Below, in pieces: positions 18,135 through 26,042 of a stretch of DNA of 64,000 bases. A program made the position numbers and the translations under genes. The notes beneath the pieces are model-generated. The model was not told the origin of the DNA. It did no database searches and worked only from the letters and a program-made list of their open reading frames with translations. Origin of the DNA: a bacterium. Lineage in GTDB: Bacteria; Actinomycetota; Acidimicrobiia; Spongiisociales; ZC4RG35. The stretch lies in assembly GCA_028824015.1 (NCBI GenBank), contig JAPPFC010000036.1:62001-126000 (forward strand). The letters are read 5' to 3'. Each line of letters opens with the position of its first letter. The first letter of the stretch is position 1.

Positions 18135-19043
18135 CTATGTCCGGGTCGGACCACCGTTGCCGAGACGGGCCTGCTCCTTCCGTTTCTTCGGCTTCTTGGT
18201 CTTTGACCCTGGCTGGGGTACATAAAGATCGGGAACGAAGGCTTGTTCGGTGATGGGCGGGCGAACGTATTCCTGCCCGCTTTGGCGATCCGGAAGACTG
18301 AGTTCAGGAACGTCCACCGGGTGATAAGGGATGCTGCTCAACAGATGCCTGATGCAATTGAGCCGGGCGCGCCGTTTGTCATCGGCGTTCACCACATTCC
18401 AGCGACAGTCGATGATGTCAGTGTGTACGAACATATTGTCCTTCGCTCTTGAGTAATCGACCCAACGCTTCCTGGACTCCAGATCCATTGGACTCAGCTT
18501 CCACCGGCGCCGGGGATCCGTGAGCCGCGCCTGGAACCGCCGTTCCTGCTCCTCGTCACTCACCGAGAACCAGTACTTGATAATCTGGATGCCGGAACGG
18601 ATCAGCATTCGCTCGAATTGGGGACAGGTCACCAGAAACTCCTGATACTCCTGCTCGGTGCAGAACCCCATCACCCGCTCCACCCCCGCTCGGTTATACC
18701 AACTCCGGTCGAAGAGCACCATCTCTCCCGCCGCCGGCAGGTGAGCCACGTATCGCTGGAAGTACCATTGGGTCTGCTCGCGCTCGGTAGGAACCCCCAG
18801 CGCCACCACCCGACACACCCGGGGATTGAGTCGTTCGACTATGCGCTTGATCACGCCTCCCTTGCCGGCCGCGTCTCGTCCCTCGCAGATCACCAGGACT
18901 CTGAGACCCCGATTGACGATCCATCTCTGAAGCATCGCCAACTCTTCCTGGAGTCTGCGCAACTCTCGCTCGTAGTATTTTCGTTCCAGCCTGCCCTTTG
19001 CCGTATATAGGGGCGGACTCACTGACGAATACATCGGACCCAT
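18135..19043 (-). CDS. ppk2: polyphosphate kinase 2
   Basis: A 302-residue PPK2-family enzyme that transfers phosphate between polyphosphate and nucleotides. Walker A is VICEGRDAAGKGGVIKRI near residue 52; the lid/Walker B region is EMVLFDRSWYNRAGVERVMGFCTEQEYQEFL; KLSPMDLESRKRWVDYSRAKDNMF and HTDIIDCRWNVVNADDKRRARLNCIRHLL are family signatures. The C-terminus is Lys/Arg-rich (KTKKPKKRKEQ). The ATG has AGAGGAGAGAAG in front. Class I (single-domain, NDP to NTP) is likely from length. A 120-base gap without a gene separates it from the flavoprotein gene. Confidence 0.93.
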   Translation of the reverse strand: MGPMYSSVSPPLYTAKGRLERKYYERELRRLQEELAMLQRWIVNRGLRVLVICEGRDAAGKGGVIKRIVERLNPRVCRVVALGVPTEREQTQWYFQRYVAHLPAAGEMVLFDRSWYNRAGVERVMGFCTEQEYQEFLVTCPQFERMLIRSGIQIIKYWFSVSDEEQERRFQARLTDPRRRWKLSPMDLESRKRWVDYSRAKDNMFVHTDIIDCRWNVVNADDKRRARLNCIRHLLSSIPYHPVDVPELSLPDRQSGQEYVRPPITEQAFVPDLYVPQPGSKTKKPKKRKEQARLGNGGPTRT

Positions 19044-19194
19044 TCTTCTCTCCTCTGGCCGGCTACCGCGTCTCCTGTCGGCTCGAAAGGGAACACTACG
19101 TTTAGTTCTAGGAAGATAACACGGGATTGAAGCTCGGGCCTGCGAGGACAGGAGGTTTTTACTCGTCTCGGTTGAGCATCCGGCGAGGGACCCT

Positions 19195-19752
19195 CTAAGG
19201 AATCATGACTTCCAATCCCCAACTGCTCCACCCCTCGACCCTGGTGCGGGCGAACAACTCGATCTTGGTCTGAGTGGGAAACATGTCTTCGATTCGCTTT
19301 CTGACCTCCTCAGGCTTCTCCGAGTGGGAACCCCGCCTGCGGCGCACCAATTGCCGGACGTTCCTCGCCCCCCGCGGCGCGGGGATCCGACCCCTTTTGA
19401 AGACCAGGCACAGCTCACATTGGCTCAGGGTGTAGAACCCGGGATTCACCCGCTCCTTGTCCCACACGAATGCCACCGTGGCCCACTTGAAGTCCCAGGC
19501 CTTTCCCAGTTCGATCGCCTGGTCGAGATGGGGATTCGTCGCCCACATGAACAGCAGGCAGTCGTCTTCGGCGATCCCGGCCACATCGAGCTTCTTCAAG
19601 TCGGAGAGACCGACGGTGGGATAGTGCCGGACCGCGCCCCCGGTGTCTCCCGAACCCACCCCGGCGTGCTGGAGTTGTCCCCGGTAGTCCCAGGGTGGGT
19701 CCGCATAGATGATCCCGAACCTGCGGTCCGGGAGTTCGGGAAACGCCGTCAT
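19195..19752 (-). CDS. MT-A70 family N6-adenine methyltransferase
   Basis: A 185-residue MT-A70 protein. The catalytic DPPW sits in FGIIYADPPWDYRG near residue 20, and FMWATNPHLDQAIELGKAWDFKWATVAFVWDK is the usual downstream block. SHSEKPEEVRKRIEDMFP and IELFARTRVEGWSSWGLE complete the SAM fold. Such small bacterial or phage MT-A70 enzymes methylate adenine in DNA; target sequence and whether RNA is used are unknown. No restriction partner lies beside it. It is downstream of a beta-clamp homologue on the same strand (76-base gap), which may mean it acts on replicating DNA (inference). Confidence 0.88.
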   Translation of the reverse strand: MTAFPELPDRRFGIIYADPPWDYRGQLQHAGVGSGDTGGAVRHYPTVGLSDLKKLDVAGIAEDDCLLFMWATNPHLDQAIELGKAWDFKWATVAFVWDKERVNPGFYTLSQCELCLVFKRGRIPAPRGARNVRQLVRRRRGSHSEKPEEVRKRIEDMFPTQTKIELFARTRVEGWSSWGLEVMIP

Positions 19753-19828
19753 CGTCGCTAATCGACTTTAACTGCCGAGGGCTTGCGAGAGCCGCATCCT
19801 CCCAACTCGGCCATCGGGCCTTGTGGCC

Positions 19829-20908
19829 TCAACCGGCGCGCATGGGCATCACCAGATTCCAGGCCTCGGAGTGGCGTCCGTCGCCGATCCGGACCGGCTT
19901 GGGGCGAGCCAGGGGATCCTCGGCCAGACAGATCTCTGTCGTATCGGAAACCAGGTTCGCAAGAGCATCGGACAGAAACAACGAGTTGAATCGGAGTGTC
20001 ACCTCCCCGGGCAGCGCCGCATTCTCAGTTTCGAGGAAACCGCTGACCATCCCGGCCGGCGACTTGGCGGTGAACTCGATCCCCTCGGAGGAGAACGCCA
20101 GCTTGACCGGGGCGGGTGACTTCCTGTCCAAGGCCACCACCCGGGAAGCCAGGTCTCGAAGCGGGGCGCGTTCGCACAGGATCCGCGCCTCCCAGGGCGG
20201 CGCCCATCCTCGATAGCGGGGATACTCGGACCAGTCGCATACCACTCCCATCTCGCCGATCCCCTCCACCGAGAACCAAACGTGACCGTCCGCCACCCGG
20301 ATCCGGTATTCGGAAGCCTTCCCGAAGGACCGCAACATCCGCTTCAGGACCCGGGCGCTCACCGAAAAGACCCCCGGGGAGGCAACATCCGGCAGATCCC
20401 GGACCGCCAGCCGGAAGGTGTCGGAGGCAACCAACCTCAGGTTTCCCTCGGACTTGTCGAATCGCACGGATCCGAAAATGGGATGATTGTCGGTGGCGGC
20501 AGCGGGAACGACCCCGTCCAGGGACGCCCGCAGAATCTCCCCGTCGATCGTCACCCCGCAACCCCCCGGCTCGGGAGGAACAAACCCGCACAGTTCGTCC
20601 CCTTCGTTTATGACAACCCGGGTGCCACCACCCGAGATGACCAATCCCGGGTTCTCGCTTTCCAGGTTCACCTCCCCGTTGGGGAGGGATTTCACGACCG
20701 AGACGAACTGTCTGAGAGTCACCTCTGCGGCGCCGGGGTCCTCCACCGAGGCATCCAACCTGCAGTACATGATCGCGTCTCTTCCAATCGCCTCGAGATC
20801 GATTCCTTCCTCTGACACCGTCACAATCGTGGGCGCGGCCGTGCCCACCGCGGCCGAGACTTTCCTCAGGATGCTGTTGAGCCTGTGTCGTTCGAGCGTT
20901 GCTTTCAT
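19829..20908 (-). CDS. DNA polymerase III beta clamp homologue (DnaN-like)
   Basis: A 359-residue protein with the three-domain beta-clamp layout. The start MKATLERHRLNSILRKVSAAV is followed by LRQFVSVVKSLP. Domain 2 contains TDNHPIFGSVRFDKSEGNLRLVASDTFRLAVRDL, the usual clamp signature (DxxRL). The C-terminus WNLVMPMRAG matches the conserved clamp end V-M-P-M-R. The ATG at 20908 has GGAGAGGG. The gene is not beside dnaA, recF or gyrB, so it is probably a second clamp or a clamp in an unusual place. Domain 1 and 3 conservation is weaker than in canonical DnaN. A binding partner could be a specialised polymerase or the adjacent methylase. Confidence 0.85.
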   Translation of the reverse strand: MKATLERHRLNSILRKVSAAVGTAAPTIVTVSEEGIDLEAIGRDAIMYCRLDASVEDPGAAEVTLRQFVSVVKSLPNGEVNLESENPGLVISGGGTRVVINEGDELCGFVPPEPGGCGVTIDGEILRASLDGVVPAAATDNHPIFGSVRFDKSEGNLRLVASDTFRLAVRDLPDVASPGVFSVSARVLKRMLRSFGKASEYRIRVADGHVWFSVEGIGEMGVVCDWSEYPRYRGWAPPWEARILCERAPLRDLASRVVALDRKSPAPVKLAFSSEGIEFTAKSPAGMVSGFLETENAALPGEVTLRFNSLFLSDALANLVSDTTEICLAEDPLARPKPVRIGDGRHSEAWNLVMPMRAG

Positions 20909-20972
20909 GATTCCCTCTCCTTTTGGAGTCCAAGATGGCCATACCTGACTTCGAGGCAAGGCTCATCAACAG

Positions 20973-20996
20973 GCGATAGCCATCGGCCGCTATCGC
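20973..20996. promoter_or_regulatory. 8-base perfect inverted repeat upstream of the clamp gene
   Basis: GCGATAGC (20973-20980) and GCTATCGC (20989-20996) are perfect inverted copies around an 8-base centre, 65-88 bases before the clamp ATG. The dyad could bind a repressor or form a hairpin in the leader. The rest of 20909-21166 shows no gene that I can support. Confidence 0.5.
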
Positions 20997-21166
20997 GTCC
21001 TTATCCAAGGTGAGGACCACGCACCAGTGAACTCCCTATCCGGACAGCCCGGTTTGTGCCAGGTCAGCTTTTATTTCCCCACTCTGCTCTCCTCATGCTC
21101 CCACTCCCCCGCGGGCTTCCTGGGAGGCCTGGGCGATCAACCGCCCAACGGCTCTTTGAACTCTCC

Positions 21167-21841
21167 TCAGCTGTCCTCGGCTCTCGACCGCGCCGCCACT
21201 AGGCCGGCGAGGCCGAGGATCACCCCTGCCAGGTACCACCATCCCCGGTTCGCCCACCCTCCGACCGACCAGAGAGGGACAATCGATCGGACCGCAGCAG
21301 CCCATCCCAGCGCCACGGCCGCGGTGGCGCCCCTCCACGGGAGGGGCCGGACCAACAGCCAGACCGCCGCAGCAGCGAACAGCACCGAGGCGTACAGGCC
21401 CACCGGATGGCGGGTCAGTTCACTCCCGGGCAGAGCCATCGCCCACCACAGTCCCGACGGCGATCCCAAACAGGCGCCCTGCCACAAGCATCCCGCCTCC
21501 CACACGGCGACTCCGGCCAAAGCGGCGGGGGCCAGGTAATCCATCCGGTTCGCCAGATCGGAACGACAGGTCCAGGCCAGGAAGCCCACCGCCCCGGCCG
21601 CGGCCGGAACCGGCGAGATGCCCCCGCGCACCAGGATCAACTCGATCGGGTCGGAAAACACGTTGACTCCCTCCGCCCACAGATAGGCAACCCGTCCCAC
21701 ACCGATCGCCACCAGGACCGCGCCCAACAGATCGTTGAAGGGATCCCCCACCGCTGTCGGGCGGGTCCTCCTTAGTACCCACAGCACCAGGGCGGCGGCG
21801 GCCATCGCCCCTACCGACCTTCCCAGAACAGTCAGGTCCAT
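21167..21841 (-). CDS. Lgt-like (prolipoprotein diacylglyceryl transferase-related) membrane protein
   Basis: A 224-residue protein with about seven hydrophobic segments. It resembles Lgt in the central region: an Arg-containing VGRVAYLWAEG, VFSDPIELILVRGGISPV, and the block EAGCLWQGACLGSPSGLWWAMALPGSELTRHPVGLYASVLF, comparable to the G-C-x-x-G-C-x-G-x-P-T and R-H-P-x-x-LYE stretch of Lgt relatives. The classic Lgt signature GRxGNFxNxE is absent, so a true transferase role is doubtful. ATG 21841 (MDLTVLG) was chosen because hydrophobic sequence starts immediately; an ATG at 21871 is possible. It may modify or handle the lipoproteins common in this window (inference). Confidence 0.55.
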   Translation of the reverse strand: MDLTVLGRSVGAMAAAALVLWVLRRTRPTAVGDPFNDLLGAVLVAIGVGRVAYLWAEGVNVFSDPIELILVRGGISPVPAAAGAVGFLAWTCRSDLANRMDYLAPAALAGVAVWEAGCLWQGACLGSPSGLWWAMALPGSELTRHPVGLYASVLFAAAAVWLLVRPLPWRGATAAVALGWAAAVRSIVPLWSVGGWANRGWWYLAGVILGLAGLVAARSRAEDS

Positions 21842-22196
21842 TTCAAAGCCCCGCCTCTCCAAGCCTCCCAATCCCCGCGAAAACCATCACTAACACGCGA
21901 AAACCCGGCAGGCCCTCCTCCCGCTAGGGCCCCACCCCCACCGCCACCGTACCGTTGGATCGAGACGCGCTCCGCCAGGCCCGGCAGAGGTGCGGGTCTC
22001 GAGGATTTGATCCCTGACAGCGGACCGAGCGACGCCGGATCGGGCCGAGAGGTGATGCGACTGCCTAACACCGTGCACCAGGGGTGAGACACCGACAACC
22101 CTCAAGCATCGGTTGTTTTCCCGACATCGGGTTTGTTTTGGCAAGGGCCGGCCCCGCCACCTTCGAACCGAAGCGTTTTGCGATTGGCTTCGTCCC
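21842..22196. other. intergenic region without a supported gene
   Basis: About 355 bases between the Lgt-like start and the end of the TlpA-like gene. Open frames here lack plausible starts and homology. A short hairpin-forming stretch (CCCGACATCGGG around 22120) is present. I see no tRNA, known riboswitch or 4.5S RNA signature. Confidence 0.5.
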
Positions 22197-22691
22197 TCAG
22201 CCGAGACGGGAGAGTTCATCGCTCCAGAGACTGAGAGTGCCCTCATCAATGATCCCCCGGTGTACGTAGAGGACCTCCCCCACGGTGTCGGTGAACACCG
22301 TGAAGGGAATCCCAAAGGCTTCGTACTGGGCCATCATTTCATTCCCCTCCGACAGATAGTTCTCAAATGCAATGCCATGTGACTCCATGAAGGCGAAGGC
22401 GTCGGAGGGAGCGTCGTCCACCGCCACTCCAATGAACCGGACCTGACCACCGTATTCCTCATGCGCGCGGCGCAACACCGGGGCTTCCGCCCGGCAGGGT
22501 CCACACCAGGAGGCCCAGAAGTTCACCACCGCCGCGCCGCCCGCCGAGAGTTTCCCGGCCAGTTCCTCCGGGGTGATCCACTCCAGGGTGTCGGGAACGG
22601 TGGCCGAAGCCGGATCCGGCTCTCCGCCCGAGCCACAGGCGGCGGTCAGCAAAATCATCACCGCACCGAGAATCGCCAGTCGTTTGCTCAT
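22197..22691 (-). CDS. TlpA/ResA-like thioredoxin-fold lipoprotein
   Basis: A 164-residue extracytoplasmic thioredoxin-like protein. The signal MSKRLAILGAVMILL ends in the lipobox LTAAC, so it should be lipid-anchored. The redox motif is in VVNFWASWCGPCRAEAPVL (CGPC), and the cis-proline region is AFGIPFTVFTDTVGEV. These proteins reduce or oxidise disulfides in exported proteins, often apocytochromes. It uses ordinary cysteine, unlike the three TGA-containing paralogues at 36.3-38.8 kb. The ATG at 22691 begins the signal peptide; upstream in-frame starts would spoil it. Confidence 0.88.
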   Translation of the reverse strand: MSKRLAILGAVMILLTAACGSGGEPDPASATVPDTLEWITPEELAGKLSAGGAAVVNFWASWCGPCRAEAPVLRRAHEEYGGQVRFIGVAVDDAPSDAFAFMESHGIAFENYLSEGNEMMAQYEAFGIPFTVFTDTVGEVLYVHRGIIDEGTLSLWSDELSRLG

Positions 22692-22843
22692 TGACAATCC
22701 TGATGTTACGCGCCGAAACACCCTATGGGGATTTCCTTTTCTCCGGGGGCCGCCCACCAGGACAAAGGGAGACTTCCTCGTGCCCCATCCGTCTACACTT
22801 GACTCGGCAGGTCGGTGTTTGTCCGGCTTCTGTGACCACTCTT

Positions 22844-22917
22844 TCCGGGGTAGCTCAATTCGGCAGAGCGGCGGGCTGTTAACCCGAAGGTTGTGGGTTC
22901 GAGTCCCACCCCCGGAG
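22844..22917 (+). tRNA. tRNA-Asn (anticodon GTT)
   Basis: A complete cloverleaf of 74 bases. The acceptor TCCGGGG pairs with CCCCGGA, the D stem GCTC pairs with GAGC, the anticodon loop CTGTTAA carries GTT, and the T arm is GTGGG-TTCGAGT-CCCAC. The discriminator is G and CCA is not encoded. The anticodon stem has a G-A at its base, otherwise all stems are paired. No phage-type repeat of the 3' end was noticed nearby. Confidence 0.96.
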
Positions 22918-23205
22918 CGAAGAACCAGAGCCTTGCCCCAGGTCAGGGCGTTTTCACCCTTGCTTGGGCATCATCTGTCGCCCCAAGATTCAACCACGGG
23001 CGATCCTCGCTCATCCAGACCTCGGTGGCCCACGTCCTGGGAAGTGCACCCCGGCGCCGGCGCTGAGCGCTGTCTGGAACTGCTCTTATCGGGTAGGCTC
23101 CGTTAGCGTTTGCTTAATAGGTGAGTAGAAGGCGCCCATCACGTCCCCGGCGCCTCGGCCTTTGGGCGAATCCATAAGACCACGAGGGCGACGAAGAGAG
23201 ATGCA

Positions 23206-24156
23206 GTGACCACGACCGGCACCGATGTACTTGAGGTAAGAAAGGCAGCGCGCCGCATCAGGCGGCGCGCCCAGATTGCCTACGTGTTCTATCTGGTACT
23301 GGGGATAGTGCTCTTTCTGCTGTCCTGGCAGTTGGTGGCCGCGCCCTTCTCGCCCCTTTACTCTCTGGTTCCGGCTCCGATCGACGCTGTCACCCACTTC
23401 GGGGAGAACCTGTTCTTCAGTGAGCGGATGAGGGAGCGGTTTGTTCACGCCTGTCCGGACCTGCTGGAAGAGGTGGCGTTCCAAAGGGGTAGGATGTCCG
23501 CCCTTCCCGATCACTGCTTCGGGTACGTTCTCCACCTGGTGCGGACCACCCGCAACATCCTGATCGCAGTTGGGGTGGGGACCATCGTCGGCTTGGGGGT
23601 GGGACTGACCAGTCTGCTCATACCGTGGATTGCCGACTTGGTCACGCCCATAGCCGGATTCTTCGGGACCACGCCTATTTTCATCGCGGCGCCATTCTTC
23701 GTGATCTGGTTCGGGATCGAGTATCCGCTGTTGACCACCATCGGGGTGGTTGCCTTCTACACCATCCTTCTCATGTATTTCTTCAGCAGACGGGCGGCCG
23801 AGAACATACCGGCGGAGATCATCGAGTCGGCCCTCACCCGGGGAGGAAGCCGCCGCAGTATTTTCCGATGGGTCTACCTGCCGGGAACGGTTCCGGAGAT
23901 CGCCGCGGGTTTTCGGATCGCCTTGGCAGGAGCTTGGGGTTTGGGGACGCTGGTGGAGGTCCTGGGACCACAGATGGGAGGAGGGTTTCTGATCCGCATG
24001 TGGAGCTACGCGATGGGCCTCTCCGACGGGCCAACCGCGGTTGTCTCCCTGATTGTCTTTTTCGCCGTGATGGCTGTGGTAGTCGACGGGATCCTGGTAC
24101 TGGTGATACGTCTTTTCACCAGGTGGTCCGACGCCGGTCGCCGACTGGGTTTGTAG
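23206..24156 (+). CDS. ABC transporter permease, SsuC/TauC type
   Basis: A 316-residue membrane permease of the nitrate/sulfonate/taurine-like family. It has an N-terminal membrane segment (YVFYLVLGIVLFLLSW), then a periplasmic stretch of about 70 residues and five further segments. The ATPase-contact EAA loop is ESALTRGGSRRSIFRWVYLPGTVPEIAAGFRIAL near residue 205. The start is GTG at 23206 with GAGAG upstream. It is followed by a second permease of the same family, suggesting a heterodimeric channel. No ATPase or binding protein is in the vicinity, so the cargo cannot be inferred. Confidence 0.82.
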   Translation: MTTTGTDVLEVRKAARRIRRRAQIAYVFYLVLGIVLFLLSWQLVAAPFSPLYSLVPAPIDAVTHFGENLFFSERMRERFVHACPDLLEEVAFQRGRMSALPDHCFGYVLHLVRTTRNILIAVGVGTIVGLGVGLTSLLIPWIADLVTPIAGFFGTTPIFIAAPFFVIWFGIEYPLLTTIGVVAFYTILLMYFFSRRAAENIPAEIIESALTRGGSRRSIFRWVYLPGTVPEIAAGFRIALAGAWGLGTLVEVLGPQMGGGFLIRMWSYAMGLSDGPTAVVSLIVFFAVMAVVVDGILVLVIRLFTRWSDAGRRLGL

Positions 24157-24214
24157 GCATGAAAGAAAAGGTGCTGACTCCTTCGTGTGTGACCGGTGAG
24201 GAGGCGACGACGGT

Positions 24215-25405
24215 TTGAAACGGCCTGCCCTCTTCCGAAGCCTGTTCTGGATTGGTTGGCTGGTCTGGGCTGTCCTGATCCCGTGGCTGCTTATTCAGTT
24301 GCCTGAGAGTCTTCCCTTGGTTACCTGGACCCATGGTGAGGGTGTGATCAACGTCACGTGGTCTTACATCGTTTTCGGGCTGGTGTTGTTCTGGGCCTGG
24401 CCGACTGTGTTCCGCACGAGCCGGGTCAAGGACCTTCTGGCCAGGGCAGGACGCGGGATCGCGGCGGGGCCGCCGATGCTGTGGGCCGGAATGCGTCGCA
24501 GCCCGCTCTTCTTCGTCTCCTGGGCGGCGTTGCTGTTGGCCTGGCAGGTGGCGTCTTACGTCGCGCCTCCGGGAATTCTCGAGCATCCCATCGTTCCCGG
24601 ATGGGACTACGTGTTGGGTGACACCTTCTTCGAAATGTCCCGGTTCTGGACCGTCCGCGCCCTGGACCTGGGGCCCGCCACCTTCGCTCTCGAGGGACTG
24701 GCGCCCCAACCCATCTATGGTGGGGAGGGGACCTGGCCGGCCGTGTTCCTCGCGATCGCTTATCACTCCGGTTTGACCCTGATCAGGCTGCTGTGTGGAC
24801 TGGTGGTCGGCATGACGGTCGGTCTTGTGACCGGCCTGGCCCTCCCCTACTGGCCGGCGGTGCGCCAGACCGTGTGGGCGCCCATGAACTTCATGCGGAT
24901 GATCCCCCTCCTGGTGGCGGTTCCCTGGTTGCAGTTTGTCGTGGGCTCCAACCTCTTCGGCATCACCATGTACGTAGCCTTCGGAGTGTGGACGGTGCTG
25001 GTCGTATCCACGATGACGGCGGTAGCCAACGTGCCCGACCGGTACGTCGAGAGCGCCCGTACCCTGGGCGCCTCCCGGCTGTACACCTATCTCAGAGTGA
25101 TAGTGCCGGCTTCGCTTCCGGAACTCCGCACTGCCATGCTGCTCTCCATGGGAGGGAGTTGGTCGCTGGCGATCGCCGCCGAGTTTCTGGGTTTCTCAGC
25201 CGGGCTGGGGTACCTGGCCAGCGGGGCGGTGCAGAACACCAACACCGCCCTGCTGCTGATCGTGGCGTTCATCGTGGCTCTCTATTCTCTCACCACCTTT
25301 TTCCTGGTCAACGAGGGATTCAAGAAGGCGATTAGGTGGATGCCGAAACGAGTCACCAAGAAGACGGACATCAGAAGGGTGGCCGGGGCGGCGGGAAGAG
25401 CCTGA
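24215..25405 (+). CDS. ABC transporter permease, SsuC/TauC type (second subunit)
   Basis: A 396-residue permease with an extended N-terminal half: two membrane segments (FWIGWLVWAVLIPWLL and VTWSYIVFGLVLFWAWPTV), a third near residue 105, then the transport domain. The EAA loop is ESARTLGASRLYTYLRVIVPASLPELRTAMLLSMGGSW, better conserved than in its partner. The start TTG at 24215 has GGAGG about ten bases upstream. It lies 58 bases after the first permease gene on the same strand. The long N-terminal domain is unusual for SsuC. Partner ATPase and substrate protein are not in this window. Confidence 0.82.
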   Translation: MKRPALFRSLFWIGWLVWAVLIPWLLIQLPESLPLVTWTHGEGVINVTWSYIVFGLVLFWAWPTVFRTSRVKDLLARAGRGIAAGPPMLWAGMRRSPLFFVSWAALLLAWQVASYVAPPGILEHPIVPGWDYVLGDTFFEMSRFWTVRALDLGPATFALEGLAPQPIYGGEGTWPAVFLAIAYHSGLTLIRLLCGLVVGMTVGLVTGLALPYWPAVRQTVWAPMNFMRMIPLLVAVPWLQFVVGSNLFGITMYVAFGVWTVLVVSTMTAVANVPDRYVESARTLGASRLYTYLRVIVPASLPELRTAMLLSMGGSWSLAIAAEFLGFSAGLGYLASGAVQNTNTALLLIVAFIVALYSLTTFFLVNEGFKKAIRWMPKRVTKKTDIRRVAGAAGRA

Positions 25406-25443
25406 TCGCCAGGTTCACCGATCGCGGTTAAGGAAGCCGGGGA

Positions 25444-25905
25444 CTATAGAACGTGTCGCGTGGTCTCGTATACGGTGCGGATCGCGAAGTTGGAGCGGAG
25501 GCGGGCCACGCCGGGAAGACGAGACAAGTGGCGGTTGTGAATCCGTTCGAAGTCCCGGTGGTCCTTCACCGCCAGGTGCAGCAGGTAGTCGGCGTCACCG
25601 GCCACCAGGTGGCACGACATAACCTCGGGACAGCCTCTCACTGCCTCCTCGAAGCGCCTTAGCCACTCCTCGCTCTGGCTCACCAGCGACACCTCTACGA
25701 AGACATCCAGGTCGCGGCCGATCGCCTCCGTGTCGAGGATCGCCACGTATCCGTCGATGACACCCTCGGCCTCCAGGCGACGCACCCGGCGATGGCATGC
25801 CGACGTGGAGAGCCCGACCCGCGATGCCAGTTCGGACCGGGACAAGCGCCCGTCCGCCTGGAGTTCGTTGAGGATTAGGCAATCGATGGAGTCAAAAGAG
25901 TACAT
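25444..25905 (-). CDS. Lrp/AsnC family transcriptional regulator (AldR-like)
   Basis: A 153-residue feast/famine regulator. The winged-helix DNA-binding domain is IDCLILNELQADGRLSRSELASRVGLSTSACHRRVRRLEAEGVIDGYVAILD at residues 7-58; the RAM ligand-binding domain follows (FVEVSLVSQSEEWLRRFEEAV, CHLVAGDADYLLHLAVKD). The gene is divergent from alanine dehydrogenase, the same layout as aldR-ald in mycobacteria, where alanine-bound AldR activates ald. The intergenic region contains a dyad (25933-25964). Regulation of ald by alanine is therefore a strong inference. Confidence 0.9.
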   Translation of the reverse strand: MYSFDSIDCLILNELQADGRLSRSELASRVGLSTSACHRRVRRLEAEGVIDGYVAILDTEAIGRDLDVFVEVSLVSQSEEWLRRFEEAVRGCPEVMSCHLVAGDADYLLHLAVKDHRDFERIHNRHLSRLPGVARLRSNFAIRTVYETTRHVL

Positions 25906-25932
25906 AAAACGATGTGATGCCTAAAGCCTAGC

Positions 25933-25964
25933 TTTGACGCAAAATATTGGCGTGGATTGTCAAA
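25933..25964. promoter_or_regulatory. dyad in the lrp-ald intergenic region, likely Lrp operator
   Basis: TTTGAC (25933-25938) and GTCAAA (25959-25964) are inverted 6-base arms around 20 A/T-rich bases. Lrp-family proteins bind degenerate, A/T-rich dyads between the regulator and its target, so this is the best candidate site. A GGAGG lies 16 bases before the ald ATG. Confidence 0.5.
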
Positions 25965-26042
25965 TAAGGGTCACAATTCCCTCCCTTTATTCAACATGAC
26001 GCATGTATCATTGCATACCAATCTCGGAGGCAAGAGGGCTCT

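Noticed and set aside
18017-18223. A 68-codon frame overlapping the end of ppk2
   Set aside because: It overlaps the ppk2 3' end in another frame, has no SD and shows no recognisable features.
21842-22196. A small RNA or an 88-codon protein in the gap upstream of the Lgt-like gene
   Set aside because: The frame is Gly/Arg-rich shadow sequence and I could not match any known RNA core, so I leave it as unassigned.
22844-23205. Integration site at tRNA-Asn
   Set aside because: No integrase gene and no second copy of the tRNA 3' end seen in the window; the genes after it have ordinary composition.
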